Positions 1 to 11,907 of a DNA stretch of 64,000 bases are shown one piece after another; position 1 is the first letter of the stretch, and every line of letters starts with the position of its first letter. Origin of the DNA: Albugo candida (Eukaryota; Oomycota; Peronosporomycetes; Albuginales; Albuginaceae); NCBI GenBank assembly GCA_905220665.1, contig CAJNAR010000148.1, positions 496,001 to 560,000 on the forward strand. The letters are read 5' to 3'. A program made the position numbers and the translations under genes. Under the pieces are notes generated by a model. It was not told where the DNA came from and did not search any database. It saw only the letters and a program-made list of their open reading frames with translations.

Positions 1-1349
1 TGAATCTTTTTTGTGTTTCCAACCATGCACAAATCGATCTAACATCGATTGCCATTGTCGAATAGTCACTGCTGATATGTTCACGTGCATCGTGTAATGG
101 CACAGACGTGATAAAATTATCGTCTGCGCAGCCAGTAGTCGACCACGAACAGTTCTTGCTCGTCGAAACCATACCCAAAACCATCGTAAAAACGCTTGTG
201 GAGAGTTGAAATAACCATCGAATGAGTCGGTGTCTGGCCGAACGGAATACCCAAATACTTGACCGAATCCCCCGGACCCATTATGGTCAAATTGGGAATA
301 CGTGGACACGGCATTGTCCGATTCAACGAGAGCAAGGATGATTTACTCAAGCTGAATTTCGAACCCGATCGATCGCGATAGACTTGGACGACTTCGAGTT
401 GCGTCAAAACATCATTTGGTGTCTCTTAAAGCAATATCGAATCGTCCGCAAGAAATAATCCAGTTGCGACAGTCGTGCCATTAATTCAAATGCCACGTTC
501 GTCATGTTGGCGCAGTAAATTTTCCAAAGGTTCGATCGTCATCAGAAAAAGCAATGCCGAGAGAGGATCACCTTGTTTCACTCCACGTTGTGGTGTAATA
601 GATGGTGTGATATTTTCATTAATCATCAACTGCGCCTTTGTGTTATTGTCCAAAAGACGAACCCAGTCGATAATTTTTTTTCCAACACCCATTTTACACA
701 AGACGCGAAACATGTTCGTCCAATTGACTCGATCATAAGCTTTCTCAAAGTCGAGAAAAGTTGCATAAGCTTCCCCCTCACGATGAGTGACCAAGTCTTG
801 GATGTCGGTCAGATGTCGAATATGGTGATGCATTGACCTTCCTCGCACGAATGCTTTTCGATCTTGATTGATCAATTTTGTCAAAAAACCTTGCAATCGA
901 TACGTCAACACTTTTAAAATTACTTTCACATAGACGCAAAGCAGGGAAATGGGTCGATAGTTGCCAGGATCACCTCGTGATCCTTTCTTGTACAATAATG
1001 TTATTGCCGAGTGACGTTGTGTTCCAGATGATATTCGAACACGGTCTTCAGACATTCGCCAAACTTTTCCGGATGGAGATGATAAAATGCAACTCGTAGT
1101 CCATCCATACCCGGAGAAGAACTACTCCGCATGTGATTAATCGCTTCCGCCATCTCGGTCGTACTCAAGCGAGTTGAGAGACGGTCTTTCTCTGCTGAGG
1201 CAAGGGAAACTTGAATCGAATCGAGTAGCTTTTTTTTGCTTACTTTCACATGGATCATCTGAGGCGGTCTCGGAGCTACAGAGAGATCCCATGACACCAC
1301 CCCAATGATTTCTGAATTCGTCAATAATCTCCCTCGGGTTCGATGTCAC
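1..1349 (-). pseudogene. LINE ORF2 reverse transcriptase domain, cut by window edge
   Basis: Frame-shifted pieces give consecutive RT motifs: SSPGMDGLRVAFY (motif 0/1), YRPISLLCVYVKVILKVL (motif 2), FLDFEKAYDRVNW (motif A with the first catalytic Asp), TPQRGVKQGDPLSALLF (motif B) and FLADDSILL at about 430-470 (motif C, LADD in place of YADD). A KYLGIPFG motif follows at about 250. Motif C is in a different frame from motif B and is followed at once by a stop. Thumb and 3' UTR lie beyond base 1. Confidence 0.92.
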
Positions 1350-1805
1350 GGTGCCACATTTTTTTATGACATTTTCGATCAGTACGCGACGACAAGAACT
1401 ATTTGGAGGGCGGAAAAAGGCTTGGAAGAGTTATCCATATGCTTCAAGTGATAGTCGAAGCTTTTATCTTGGTTGTATTTCGCATTGTTTTCGACCGAAA
1501 TTCTGAAATGTTCGAGACTCGATTCGTAAAAATACCGTGACTCATTGGTGTCTTAAATGCGATATCCAGCTGCTGCGACTTCCAAAAACACGCTGGCTAG
1601 ACTCAACATCGCGACGGCTATCTTTTGCAACGTTTTGTTCAATGCTTTGAAGCTCTTCCTTGAATTTCGTCTTCCAACTTTCCTACATTTTGCCGGGATT
1701 CGAAGTTGTCCGCAACTGTGCGAGCACCAAATTCGCTTCCAATTTGATTGCTTCGACAAGTTTAGGTATTCAGATAGTCGTAATGAACATTTATATGTAT
1801 ATTTG

Positions 1806-2678
1806 TTATTTAAGATAGCCTAGGCAACTAGAGAAGTCAGTCAGTCTAATTCTAGTAATATAGACACCTTCAACTGATGGGTATGATTGAGTTGTATTTG
1901 TATAAGTTACTTTTTGTACCAGATGATCTCTCGCATGTCGTGGACGAAAATACTCAGAGGCTCTGTATACCATATTGAATTGCTCTTCCGACATGGAATT
2001 ATAGTCTGGTCGATTCTTGCGCGGTAATGGTCCTGTAAATATTTTTTCAGTCGGATGTTGGATTCGCCAAGCGTCTACCACACCCAACTGTGAAAGCCAT
2101 TCCAAACACGCTAACCGACTCGGTTCGTGTCGAATTGTTCCACTCGAAGCATCAATAGATGGATCGAGTGGTGTGTTGAAATAACCAAATACGATATGTG
2201 TTGCGGTCGATTCGAAAGTGTTTGGAAGCACTAACTCATAAAAACCCACTCGTTCCTTGGCCTTGACCGGTGCATACACATTGTGAATATACACCGGTGC
2301 GTCGTGAATGAGAAGACGTAAAACCAAATAACGATTTCGAATGCTTCGTTCGGTGAGTTCTTCAGCTGTTGAGTAAGCGGGAAAGTCCGAACGAAGGATT
2401 GTCATGACACCGCCACTGCTGTTTTGAGTCGGATGGAGAAAAGCACTGTTGTGGTCATTGACAAACATTTGGTGCTGCATTTTCGAGGATAATAAAAACT
2501 GAAATGAGTCCAGTTGGTTGCGATCGTGAAACTTGGTTTCTTGAACACAACAAACGGAGTGTTGTGAGAGGATGTGGTCGATAAAAAGATGACCATTTTT
2601 GTGAATTCCATTGACATTCACCGTGAGTGCTGAGACATTGTTCCACGTTGGAATAATCGAGGATCCCTTAGCATTCAA
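1806..2678 (-). pseudogene. LINE ORF2 AP-endonuclease domain
   Basis: A 290-codon open stretch matches an exonuclease-endonuclease-phosphatase domain: ALTVNVNGI at the N-terminus, CCVQETKF (metal-binding Glu) near residue 45, YIHNVYAPV near residue 130 and GYFNTPLDPS near residue 165. The normal GDFN motif reads GYFN here, so a catalytic Asp is replaced by Tyr and the copy should be inactive even before the downstream frame breaks. It lies directly 5' of the RT in the sense of the element. Confidence 0.88.
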
Positions 2679-2837
2679 GCTGAAGTTGACCAGAAATCAA
2701 CCTCCTTTCAACATCTTGTAGTGAGAAGTGAAGCGCTGTATGTTCCTCTGGAAAAAAGCTGAGGTTGACTAAAAGCTCAGCGATGTCACCATGGAGAAGT
2801 CCGCGTTATCTACCTCCAAACCATTGAGACCAGCACC

Positions 2838-5071
2838 TTATCCCACGTCGGAGCGGAAGAAGGATATGATCACATTAGTTGGAAGTAAACGGCAATGATG
2901 ACCCGGAATCCAAATCACTGGTCCATCGGTGAGATATTGGATCCAGTGATCGTTGGTGTAGAATGTCGGGGCAGTACACATAACTAAAAGTTCCAACAAC
3001 GTGATAGCTTTCGTTGCTCGGGTCAAATCGATAACTATGTCCGGCACTGACCTTCACCACGACATTACTTTTTCGAACAAAACAAATAGCTTCGAGGTAA
3101 CTTTTCCACCAACGTAGCGACTCCATCGCGTCGCAAGTGTAACATCTTCACCGAGATTGTGGGCTGCAAAAACGCGATTTATCATGAGTAGATGCGCCAC
3201 TTAATCCAAAGATTTATCATTCGACTCCATAAACGCGAGTAGCACACCATTCATCGTGATCGGATGATCAAGTGCCGCTTGGATGATTTTGTCCGGATTT
3301 GTGTAGAACTGGATTAGCTTCCACACATGAGGGATGCAAGCATCCGCTTGAACCAGCTTGTCCGGTCGGAGTGAGTGGAAGGCATTTTTGGAATCGATTT
3401 CCATTGGCTCCCCTATTTCACCAACTCGGGTGTTCGCTCCGATTTCTCGATTGTTGTGTGCCGTTTCTGATAGAAGTGTGCCGCCTCTTTCGAGGTGGCC
3501 ACCTCTTTTGGCATCCGTGCTTTCACTGGGATAATTTGAATGCGATTTTTATTCTCCGGATTGGCAACCGCTTTTATTTCTTCGATCTCCACTTCAATAG
3601 TTGCAAGCACAGAAAAATAATTTCTCGCCGCTATCTTCGGAAGCGCAAGAGGTGGCGCTTTGGAGACCATTTGTTCGAACGGCTTCCCCCAATTACGTTT
3701 TTCACTCGTCTATGCCAACTTCATGGATACAACCCCATAACGCTCTTCCCGTGGTTGTGAGTATGACTGACTGGTTAGTTGGAGGATTAAAGGAGTAGAT
3801 TGCAACAAGGCTGGGACCCCTGATGGTGTGATAGTGGGGGGGGGTATTGAGCTTCAACGAGATTTGATCGGATAGCTTCCGTTCAGGTTTCCTCGTGTCC
3901 AATTCTTGACTAGGAACTCGCTTCACTACCGTTTGTGGCGCCAACACGAGCGCCGTTGGCGCGGTTGTTTGTTTTGGTTGTTGTTTCGGTTTTTGTTGCG
4001 GTTGATTTTTATTGTGGTCTTTCTTTTTCTTTTGCTTGCTGCTTTGTTGTTGCCGGGCTTCAGTGGCGGAAGCTTCATCCAAATCCAAGAAATAAAGGCC
4101 ACGTTGACCAAAACGCGGTCTTTCCTTTTGAATAGCAGCATTTTTCCCCTTACTGGGTAAAGTTGTTTGTCGTAAGCGATTTGTTCAATCACTTTACCAA
4201 CTCTAACCAGCTGTTGGGGGCACGTCAAACAACCAAAGTAGACTCGCCAAGTCGACATCACCACTTCTTTAGTGGGAATCGTCTTGCAAAAGGTATCATA
4301 CACCAATTGACATCCAAGTTGGTGAAGAGCGCGGATTATGTTGTTTCGCTCCTCCTCCACGCCTACGCCGAAAACATCGAGGTAGTATTTGCTAAAGAGT
4401 ATCAAAGTCCCGAAAAAAATACTTTTCTCCACAGATAGTCACCGGCTGACAATCAAACTATTGGCAGGCATCCGCAGTGGTGAGCATCATCCTAATGTTT
4501 CCCCCAGGCATTTTGGATACCTGAGCGATTGATCGGCTCTCCAGTAAACTTTCAAAGACCGGATTGCCGTGGTCTCGCATCAGGGAGGTTAACATTTTCC
4601 CATTCGGAGTACGGGTCAAGGACTGGCCCGTCTCTAACACCATGGGGAAGGTTGCTTTCCGGATTTGGAAAGGTCTTGCAGCTTCCAATTTCGCAGACAA
4701 TACAGACCAGTCTAGATGCTCGCCGTCAGCATACATTGTCATGATAGACTCGATATCCAAGACTTTCGGCTTTGGAAGCTCCACGCAAAATTTCGCTCGA
4801 GCTCTAGCCTGGTCCTTACACAAGGACTCCTGTTACCTGATAAGGTCTTCCAAAGTGGGACTTTTAGTGTCGTCCACAATTGCAGTTGCCTTTCCGTCGT
4901 ACTGTGACGAGGCAATAACAGCACCGCACGTACCACCGGTACCAGATCCGACACCAGTAGTATCGGTATTACCCTTCACCGTAACACTGGGGGTGGGGGT
5001 ATTTCCACGTCATCACACAGGGGTGATGACTCATCAACAATCACACAATCACCCAATACTGGGTGACTCAT
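2838..5071 (-). pseudogene. LINE ORF1 (gag-like, basic nucleic-acid-binding) remnant
   Basis: Several collinear open pieces in different frames make one degraded ORF1: 4823-4458, 4432-3926, 4088-3702, 3670-3413, 3404-3201 and 3047-2838. The 4432 piece contains SKYYLDVFGV and TWRVYFGCLTCPQQL and ends in a Lys/Arg/Asn-rich tract, as expected of an RNA-binding ORF1. The last piece ends with a PGHH segment near the C-terminus. I recognise this as the ORF1 type common in oomycete LINEs from memory, not from a search. Frame changes separate every piece. Confidence 0.7.
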
Positions 5072-5467
5072 GAGGGTTGCGACGTCACTACAAGTGGACG
5101 CGTAAACCCTTGGTTGTTCGATATGTCGACTTGAACCATTATTTTTGAGAGGGAAGAGTTGAAAGAAGTAGTGTTTCGAGTTGTTTTTTACTAAATTGGC
5201 GGGTCACGTAGTAGCCGGCAAAGTGAGTAGTGGTGGGTCATTACAGTCAAAGAAGTTTCGTTATAGAAGCCGGTAACTGAATCAGGGATAATACTCATAT
5301 TATGTTAATAATTTTCTGCTATTTTCTTTCATACCAAAAGGGACGATGTTGTTGAGGAGAATTGAGACATACGCGAAGCTATACAATATACAACCAATGC
5401 TTGACGAGAACATGTGGCTAAATGATCAGACAATGGTGTCATTTTTGCGTATTTACACGCCTACACC
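5072..5467. other. Spacer between LINE 5' end and copia LTR
   Basis: About 400 bases. No coding sequence recognised. The first ~50 bases hold short inverted runs around GGGTGATGACTCATC and CACCCAATACTGGGTG that belong to the LINE 5' region. Confidence 0.4.
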
Positions 5468-5697
5468 TGTTGGAAAGTAACGACTCCACATTGCGATCCG
5501 TCGGACATTTTCGTAAAACGATACAAGGACCTAAATATGGTCTCGTATGCCTTCCGCTATGGACTGTCCCGACACGGTAGTTTCGTAATCAGCAAAGGCC
5601 GTGGGAAGAGAAAATAAAACTCATGAAGGATATTATTACTTCTATCTTTGCCTTCCTTCAGTAAAGCGACTTCCCATTCCCTGAGATGTTTACGACA
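5468..5697 (+). repeat. 5' LTR of copia element A
   Basis: 230 bp, TG...CA ends, aligns along its whole length with 10061-10292 with scattered substitutions and 1-2 base indels, indicating an old insertion. Confidence 0.9.
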
Positions 5698-5709
5698 GGT
5701 TATGAGACC
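5698..5709 (+). promoter_or_regulatory. Primer-binding site, half-tRNA-iMet type
   Basis: GGTTATGAGACC starts at the first base after the 5' LTR. With one mismatch it is the complement of the initiator tRNA-Met anticodon-loop segment GGGCUCAUAACC, the internal (half-tRNA) primer site used by Drosophila copia. The presumptive gag ATG lies inside it (5702). Confidence 0.75.
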
Positions 5710-8700
5710 AACACCTATGGTACAAGTTGATCGAGATCAAGCCCAAGCGCCAGCCGCGCCTCACACCAACAATGATGGAGCTAGTACGGTTTCAAGTGCG
5801 GACGAGAGCATGGAAGGGCTGCTGGATATGGTTACTGAGCTGAAGGGTGACATTGGAGCTCGCCTCACTAGCCTTGAAGCTTGGAGGTTCGAGGATGACC
5901 AAGCTTCGGTCGTGTCAGCCGGAAGAAGCACTTTTCGCGCTTATGCGAAGACATGCGCGGGACTTGGCCGGAATATAACGATATCCTCGCTTGAAGACGA
6001 GTTGATACGGAGTTCAGCGCGACATAACTCTGTAGGACAGGGGCATCAGCAATTGCGTGAGAAAGGTGGCAGAAAAGAAGCACCCATGAAGCCACCAACG
6101 TGTCCGTCGTACAGGCCAGTGCCGGCACCGTCGTACTGTAAGACCCCCCTGCAGATAAGGAACCGAAAGCTTGCCATCGAAAACTTCGACGGCAGTGAGG
6201 TGTACCCAGGCCTCGGGTCAGGGCATGGACTCAGGGGGAAACGGTTTCTGCGGCAGGTCAAGATCGCTGAAGACCTTAGTGGGTGCATGTGGACTGAAGA
6301 AATAAAGTTGGATATTCTCGGTCGACATCCATCCAGTAGAGCTGGATAGCACTTTCACAAACAGGTGGACATCTGGCACAAGGAGAGCCCCCAAGTTTGC
6401 TACTCAATGGAACCCGTAAACACCAAGTTCGGTTCCGCGAATTTCGAAGCCACAAGCGTTCAAGGTTTTCGCATCGAGCAATAAGGAGACTGTATCGTGG
6501 GATGATCTCATGCTATACCTGATGGCTTTAAGTGATGCTGTCGGTGGTGCTCACGACCAAGTTCTCGAAAATATTGCCAAGTTTGCCAGCTCTTCGAGTG
6601 ACTCTCAGGGCGTGCTATTGGCATGACTGAACCTCAGCGTGACGATTACTTACAACATGCAGATGAAAGGGTCCACTTTGCGCAGCTAAATGATCCAAGT
6701 ATTCGCCTGGAAAGAAAGCCGACGGTGGCCGCAGTGAAAAGCATTAATGTTGGAATACTTAGAAAAAGTGAAGAGCGCCAAAAGAGAAAGACAGGTGCCT
6801 GCTTCAAGTCTGGAAAAGAAGTCATTACAAACTCGACTTCAAGCAAGAAGTCAAGAAGGATTTTGCGCTGGGCAGTTGCAGACAATGTCGACGCTACATG
6901 CCAATGGATTTTGGATAGTGAATCGAATCGTCACCTGGTGACGACACCATCACAGCTTTACAATACAAAAGAATGTGATGAGGAATGCCTGCTTCCAAAT
7001 GGAGAGAGTCTGAAAATGCAGCTCAAAGGAAACGCCGATTCTGTAGTCGATGGTGATCTTCGTCGCATCAAACTTAGCGACGCCTATTACTCTGAAGATC
7101 GTCCGTGGAATATAATTTTGTATGGAAGAATCAAAGAAAAAGGTTATGACCTTCGTTATGATGGACTCATGCGTTCGATGGCCCGTCGCAGCGACGGTTT
7201 CAAGATCTTAGATGCTGACAAGGACAACAATAACGTATTAGTGGTACGTGTTGTGACCGAGGATGTAGTTGGACTTGGTGCCAGGAGAAGTTGAAGACTG
7301 CATATTTTCAGCTCTCGCTGAAGCTGTCAATTTTCAAAATTCAACAATCGCCGATGAAAAAGCGAGAAGTCTACTGAATTTTTACTTGCATTTACACATT
7401 TGGCTCATGACACAATTGAGAGGATGGCAAACGACCCAGAGAGCGGCATGATTCTCAAGAATAAAGAATGGCCAGCGTGCATAATATGCGCGCAGGGCAA
7501 GCAGACGTCCAATAAACAGTTGACGATAGACACTGGAATAAATGCTCCTATCGACCGAGTAGGTGGCGTTATCTGTAGCGATATGAAGGGTGAAATCACT
7601 CCAATCGACAGGTGTGGAAACAGCTACCTTATTAATTTCGTGGATCACAAAAGCAACTATTGCCGTGTTTTCTGGCAAAAACGAAGGACAAGATGACCAG
7701 GTCATTCGAGCACTTTCTCGTATGCTTTGAGAAGCGCTTTAACTGTAGGATTCACTGCCTACGCACCGATGGTGGAGGGGAGTACTGGGTCGTCGACCCG
7801 TTTTATGAAAAATTCGGAGTGTGACGTCAGGTATCGGAATTGGGGAACGGGAAGGCGGAGAGTCCACATCAAACAGTAATATCATGGTGTGCTCTACATT
7901 CTCAACTGCAGCCCAACGCGAGGAAATGAGAATAATGCCTCGCCGAGGGAAGTTCTGACGGATATTGTTATTTTTGGCTCCCCGTGATCCGCAATCCCGA
8001 ACCGAAACACAAGACCCTCCGATAGAGGGTCTTGTGTTTCAGAAATATTAAGACCCCCTTCGAGGATGCAAACGCGCAACTTGTTCGTCGAATAAATGAA
8101 AACAACGCCGAAGAAGCTAACAACAAGAAGACCGCTGATCCCATTGACATGAGGGTCGAATCAGCAGCTGAAATGGACGCTCTATGTGACATACGGACAA
8201 AAACAACCAGCGATGTTGCTTATCGGGAAGGGCTTCGAGTGGTAACGAGAAACACCAAAAAGCGCGTCAAGCGTGGCGGAAGAAGAAGTGATTCATCAAA
8301 GCTTCCGTCAATCAGCCAGCAATGAACATGAAAACGAGATATAAGGGAACAAAGATCCCACCACGCGAGATTATAGGTACTTTTATCGTTAGGATCCGAA
8401 GAATTGGAGAGAAGCCATCAATAGTGACAAGTTGGTGCAGTAATAGCGCGCTTCTGAGTTGGAGATAGATTCACTAAAGGCCAATGCGACGTAGGAAATG
8501 GTATTGCGCACGTACACAAAGCGCCTTCTCCACGCAAAGTGGGTGTTCAAGACAAAAACAGATGCTAGCGGAAACGTCGAGCGCTACAAAGCCCGCATGG
8601 TGGCGTGCGGGAATGAACAGTCGTTTGGTAAGAACCAAACACTAACATTCGCCGCCGTTATGGACATGATGACTGGGAAGGTTATCCTTGCACTATCTGA

Positions 8701-9960
8701 GATATGGGGTGTACCGTACCGGCGTGTTATGGGGACGTGCCTAATGCGTATGTCAAGGCCTCTACTGTATCGGATCTGGACATTTATCTATACGTTCCAC
8801 AAGGAATGAAAGTGAGTGAGAAGAAGCTACAGCGTTGTGGTGCTCAGCACACAAAAGAAGTGGTGCTTCGACTTCAGCGCAGCATTTATGGCTTAAAACA
8901 GGCTGGAAGATTCTGGGCCGCAACTTCTACATTCAGAACTACTTCGTGTCGGATTCTTACATTGTGTCATATACTCGTGCCTCCACTACATCTACTACAA
9001 AGGAAATCACCATGGAAAGACTGTCGTCGGAGTATATGTTGACGATTTGCTGGTGAACAGGACATCGAAGATTTGAGTGTATGATGTATTTAAGCAATTG
9101 GTAACACCTCAATACAGGGACTTGGGCGTGGTTAGCAAGTTTCTAGGGATGAGACTTACTGAATTTGATTGTAGACTTGACCAAGAACAAATGATAGTGA
9201 GATGCTATCAAAGTCCGGCCTACGAGATGCACACGAAGTGATGACACCCATATGGCTCGATCATGATACTTACATGCTAGAAGCCGACCCGATCCTGCCC
9301 GCGATTGGACCAGTAGGATCAGCATCACTGAAACACTTTCAGTCAATCGTGGGATCACTGTCATGATTGGCTCGATACACACGACCGGACATTGCGTATG
9401 TGGTGCACTGAGCTACGCGTCGATCCCATGCTCCTACGGTAAGCGACTGGAAATTGAGCAAAAGAATTGGCAGGTATTTGAAAGGAATGAAGAACGTCAA
9501 GTTTTAGCTTGGACAGAAACAGGCTCAGCAAATCACTTCTGTGCAACTTTTAAACGCAAGAGATGCGGACTTTCTATGGGACAAGATTAGCCGCAAGTCG
9601 GTAAGCGGAGCGACCTTTCGTGTGGGTGACATGATAGTGGGCTAGACGTGCCGGAAGCAAGCATCAGCATCGCTATCGACTATGTAAGCGGAGCTCACGT
9701 CGTCTTCCCATGCCGGTCAAGAGCTCGTAGGATTACACGAGCTAATTGTTGAACTGGGGATAATCTATGAAGATGGAGATAGACAATCAAGCAGCTATTC
9801 GACAGATGGAAAACGAAGAACGTTCGACGCGAGCCAAGCCCATCTACTTTAAAATCGAGTTCATCAAAGATTGTGCTAAACGGGGTATCGTCAAGCCCTT
9901 GTTTTGTGCACACCGAAGGGATGGCGGTTGATTTTGCTTACGAAGGCATTTAGCGCTATT
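5702..9960 (+). pseudogene. Copia A gag-pol polyprotein remnant
   Basis: Gag: open to 6349 with FDGSEVYPGLGSGHGLRG. Protease: WILDSESNRHLVT near 6905, where the catalytic DSG reads DSE. Pre-integrase/integrase: CIICAQGKQ (about 7480), VICSDMKGEI with the first DDE Asp, and CLRTDGGGEYW (about 7760) with the second. RT: AKWVFKTKTDASGNVERYKARMVACG (about 8530, given here only as marker), LRLQRSIYGLKQAGRFW (about 8870) and GVYVDDLLVN (about 9030) with an intact YVDD. RNase H: NQAAIRQMENEERSTRAKPI (about 9790). Stops and shifts separate nearly every domain. Confidence 0.88.
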
Positions 9961-10060
9961 CGACTACAACAATTGGCGGGACTATGTTCGCTGATATGCG
10001 AAACTAGCATGGATCAGGACATGAACTGAGGTCACAAAAAACGTCGCCGTGAGGAAGGCG

Positions 10061-10292
10061 TGTTGGAAAGTAACGACTCCACATTTGCGATCCGTCAGAC
10101 GTTTTGCTAAAACGATACAAGTACCTAAATATTGGTCTCGTATGCCTTCCGCTATGGCCTGTCCCGGCGCGTTGATTTCGTAACGATCAAAGGCCCTAGG
10201 AAGAGAAACTTACAGTCAAGAAGGATATTGTTACTTCTATTTTTGCCTCCCTTCAGTAAAGCGACTTAGCATTCCCTGCGGTGTTTACGACA
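10061..10292 (+). repeat. 3' LTR of copia element A
   Basis: 232 bp, partner of 5468-5697; same TG start and ACGACA end. Confidence 0.9.
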
Positions 10293-10989
10293 AGAACAAT
10301 TGCAAAAGGCAAGTGGATGGTGATTCCCGTGGCATTTGTACATCCTACTACGTTTGTGAAGATGCGCAAGGGAGGGATTTAGGTGGAGCTTCACCACCTG
10401 CTCATGTGCTTCGAGCCAATATGCCACGTAAACGGCAGACTTTACAGAAAGCTCAGCTAGAATCATCAAAGAGCGCAAATCAATAGACGGCAATTGTGGA
10501 TGGATTCTTTTCTTCTCTGAAGTGCCTGTCTCAGTAGACTACGGTTACTTTTCTTACAATAAGCTCAGTTTTCTTCTGGTGCTACTGCCACCAGCTAGAA
10601 GTGGACTTAAGAGCAGCGGATATGGTGGTATGGTACGAAAGTAGGGGGTACTTGCACAGGATCATTTCTAAAGTACCTTCTTTCTACTTGATTTCTCAAT
10701 CAGTGAATGAAAGTAGGGGGTATGTTTGTAATTTCTTTTTTTAGGGGTGTGGCCGTTGCGAAAAATTGGGTGCGTCGCACAAATTCCCCATATAAGTAAA
10801 AAAAATAGAATAGTACCGGTGCCGAATACGCTCACGTAAAAATTCAATTTCTTATGCGTACAACATACTCGATTGATCGTCATAAACATTTCTAACACGT
10901 TTTTATTTTAGTCAAGATAGCCTAGCCATCACGCCAAGCATGCTTCGCGACGAAGCGCCATCAGAAAACTGGTCGCTGATAATTATCGG
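10293..10989. other. Intergenic, no gene recognised
   Basis: Short broken frames only. A run with two GTAGGGGGTA-type motifs sits at about 10640-10730. No protein family recognised on either strand. Confidence 0.4.
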
Positions 10990-11633
10990 TAATCTTTCTC
11001 CGCTTCAAGTTCGCATTTATAAAATTCCTGTCGAGAAAAGAAAATGGGAAATTCCGCGTTGTCGAACTCAATCTTCATGACGTTCATAGATGCATCATCA
11101 TGAATTCTTCATTCTGTTCAATCGCTTTAATTAGTCGTCGTTCTTGTACGTCGTTTGGTGAAAGCACACACGAGTATTGTGCTAGTTTGTCGACTCTCTG
11201 CGAAATCTGAACGATCACTTTTCTCGATACACATGTGGCAATTCCGATCCAACATTTCGCGTACTCAATATACTGCTTGACCTTGTCTGTCGGAGAGCAA
11301 TATGTAAACAGATCATGGCTCTCATGTGAAGTGGCGGAGACGAGTAATCATCGTCAAATTTTATTTTCACTTCCGCGAAAGTGCTGTATCGTTTGACTCA
11401 CTTAACATTTTCTTTAGATCGTTCTCGGTGCTTACTAACCTCGAAAATACAAGATCATGTTTTACATTAAGCATACATTCGAAGCATTGGGATATCGCAG
11501 TTTTGATACCATCCCGGAAACATATAATCAAGTAAGATAAACAAGAAATCAGGCTAAAGCTTTCAAGTTGAGCCTCCGGAACGTGCTGCCGCAGATTCAA
11601 CTAAGCAACTACAAGGGATATGGCAATAAACAT
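10990..11633 (-). pseudogene. Broken gene for a small secreted cysteine-containing protein
   Basis: On the minus strand an ATG at 11633 starts MFIAISLVVA, a signal-peptide-like hydrophobic run, then an in-frame TAG (11601-11603), then the same frame stays open for 77 codons (LNLRQHVPEAQ... with an internal CFECML). A frame change near 11360-11310 leads to another open helical stretch (CSPTDKVKQYIEYAKCWIG, then VDKLAQYSCVL) down to about 11090, and a further piece (EFPIFFSRQEFYKCELEAE) to about 10990. The cysteine spacing hints at a disulphide-rich secreted protein. I do not recognise the family; the CxxC is reminiscent of the CCG-type proteins in this window but the likeness is too short to claim. 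Confidence 0.5.
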
Positions 11634-11895
11634 ACAACTTCGAGAGAAGTTCTAATGGTGTTTTCTACAGAAGATCCGACTCGAAGGTGCAAAGATTTAT
11701 AACAGGACCATTTTATCCGTTCGCTTCAGGTTCAAAATCATATTCTATGAGCAGACATCGAATTTCGTCTGTGTATCAGATTTCCGATCTAGAGAACAAT
11801 GCATTGTATTGCTCTTTTATGTGATACTTCTTACGTTGAAGCAGTAACATAGCTACCCCTCATCGACCAATCAGATCGATAGTACATAATTGACA

Positions 11896-11907
11896 GGTTA
11901 TGAGCCC
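11896..11907 (+). promoter_or_regulatory. Primer-binding site, half-tRNA-iMet type (perfect match)
   Basis: GGTTATGAGCCC is the exact reverse complement of the GGGCUCAUAACC anticodon-loop segment of initiator tRNA-Met. It follows the sequence TTGACA, a plausible LTR end, and contains the likely gag ATG at 11899. Confidence 0.78.

Larger units (their letters stand above)
1..5071 (-). mobile_element. Degenerate LINE (non-LTR retrotransposon), ORF1 plus EN-RT ORF2
   Basis: Read on the minus strand the order is ORF1 (about 5071 to 2838), AP endonuclease (2678 to 1806) and reverse transcriptase (1349 to the window edge), the layout of L1/Tx1-type LINEs. All parts are broken by stops and frame changes, so this copy is dead. 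The 3' end lies outside the window. The 456 bases between EN and RT (1350-1805) are the EN-RT linker in broken frames. The 5' end is set by the first ATG of the ORF1 frame near 5071; the true element start may lie somewhat upstream. Confidence 0.9.
5468..10292 (+). mobile_element. Ty1/copia LTR retrotransposon A (decayed, both LTRs present)
   Basis: Two similar direct repeats (5468-5697 and 10061-10292) start TGTTGGAAAGTAACGACTCC and end TTTACGACA, i.e. canonical TG...CA termini. Between them lie gag, protease, integrase, RT and RNase H remnants in the order PR-IN-RT-RH that defines Ty1/copia. A primer-binding site follows the 5' LTR directly and a purine-rich stretch (GTGAGGAAGGCG) precedes the 3' LTR. 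The five bases flanking each end (ACACC and AGAAC) do not match, so no target-site duplication is visible. Length about 4.8 kb, normal for the group. Confidence 0.92.

Noticed and set aside
3299..3760. 153-codon plus-strand frame over the LINE ORF1 region
   Set aside because: It is antisense to recognisable ORF1 coding sequence and has no supporting motif.
11640..11895. 5' LTR of copia element B
   Set aside because: It does not align with the probable 3' LTR at 16394-16624; only the last bases before the primer site look LTR-like.
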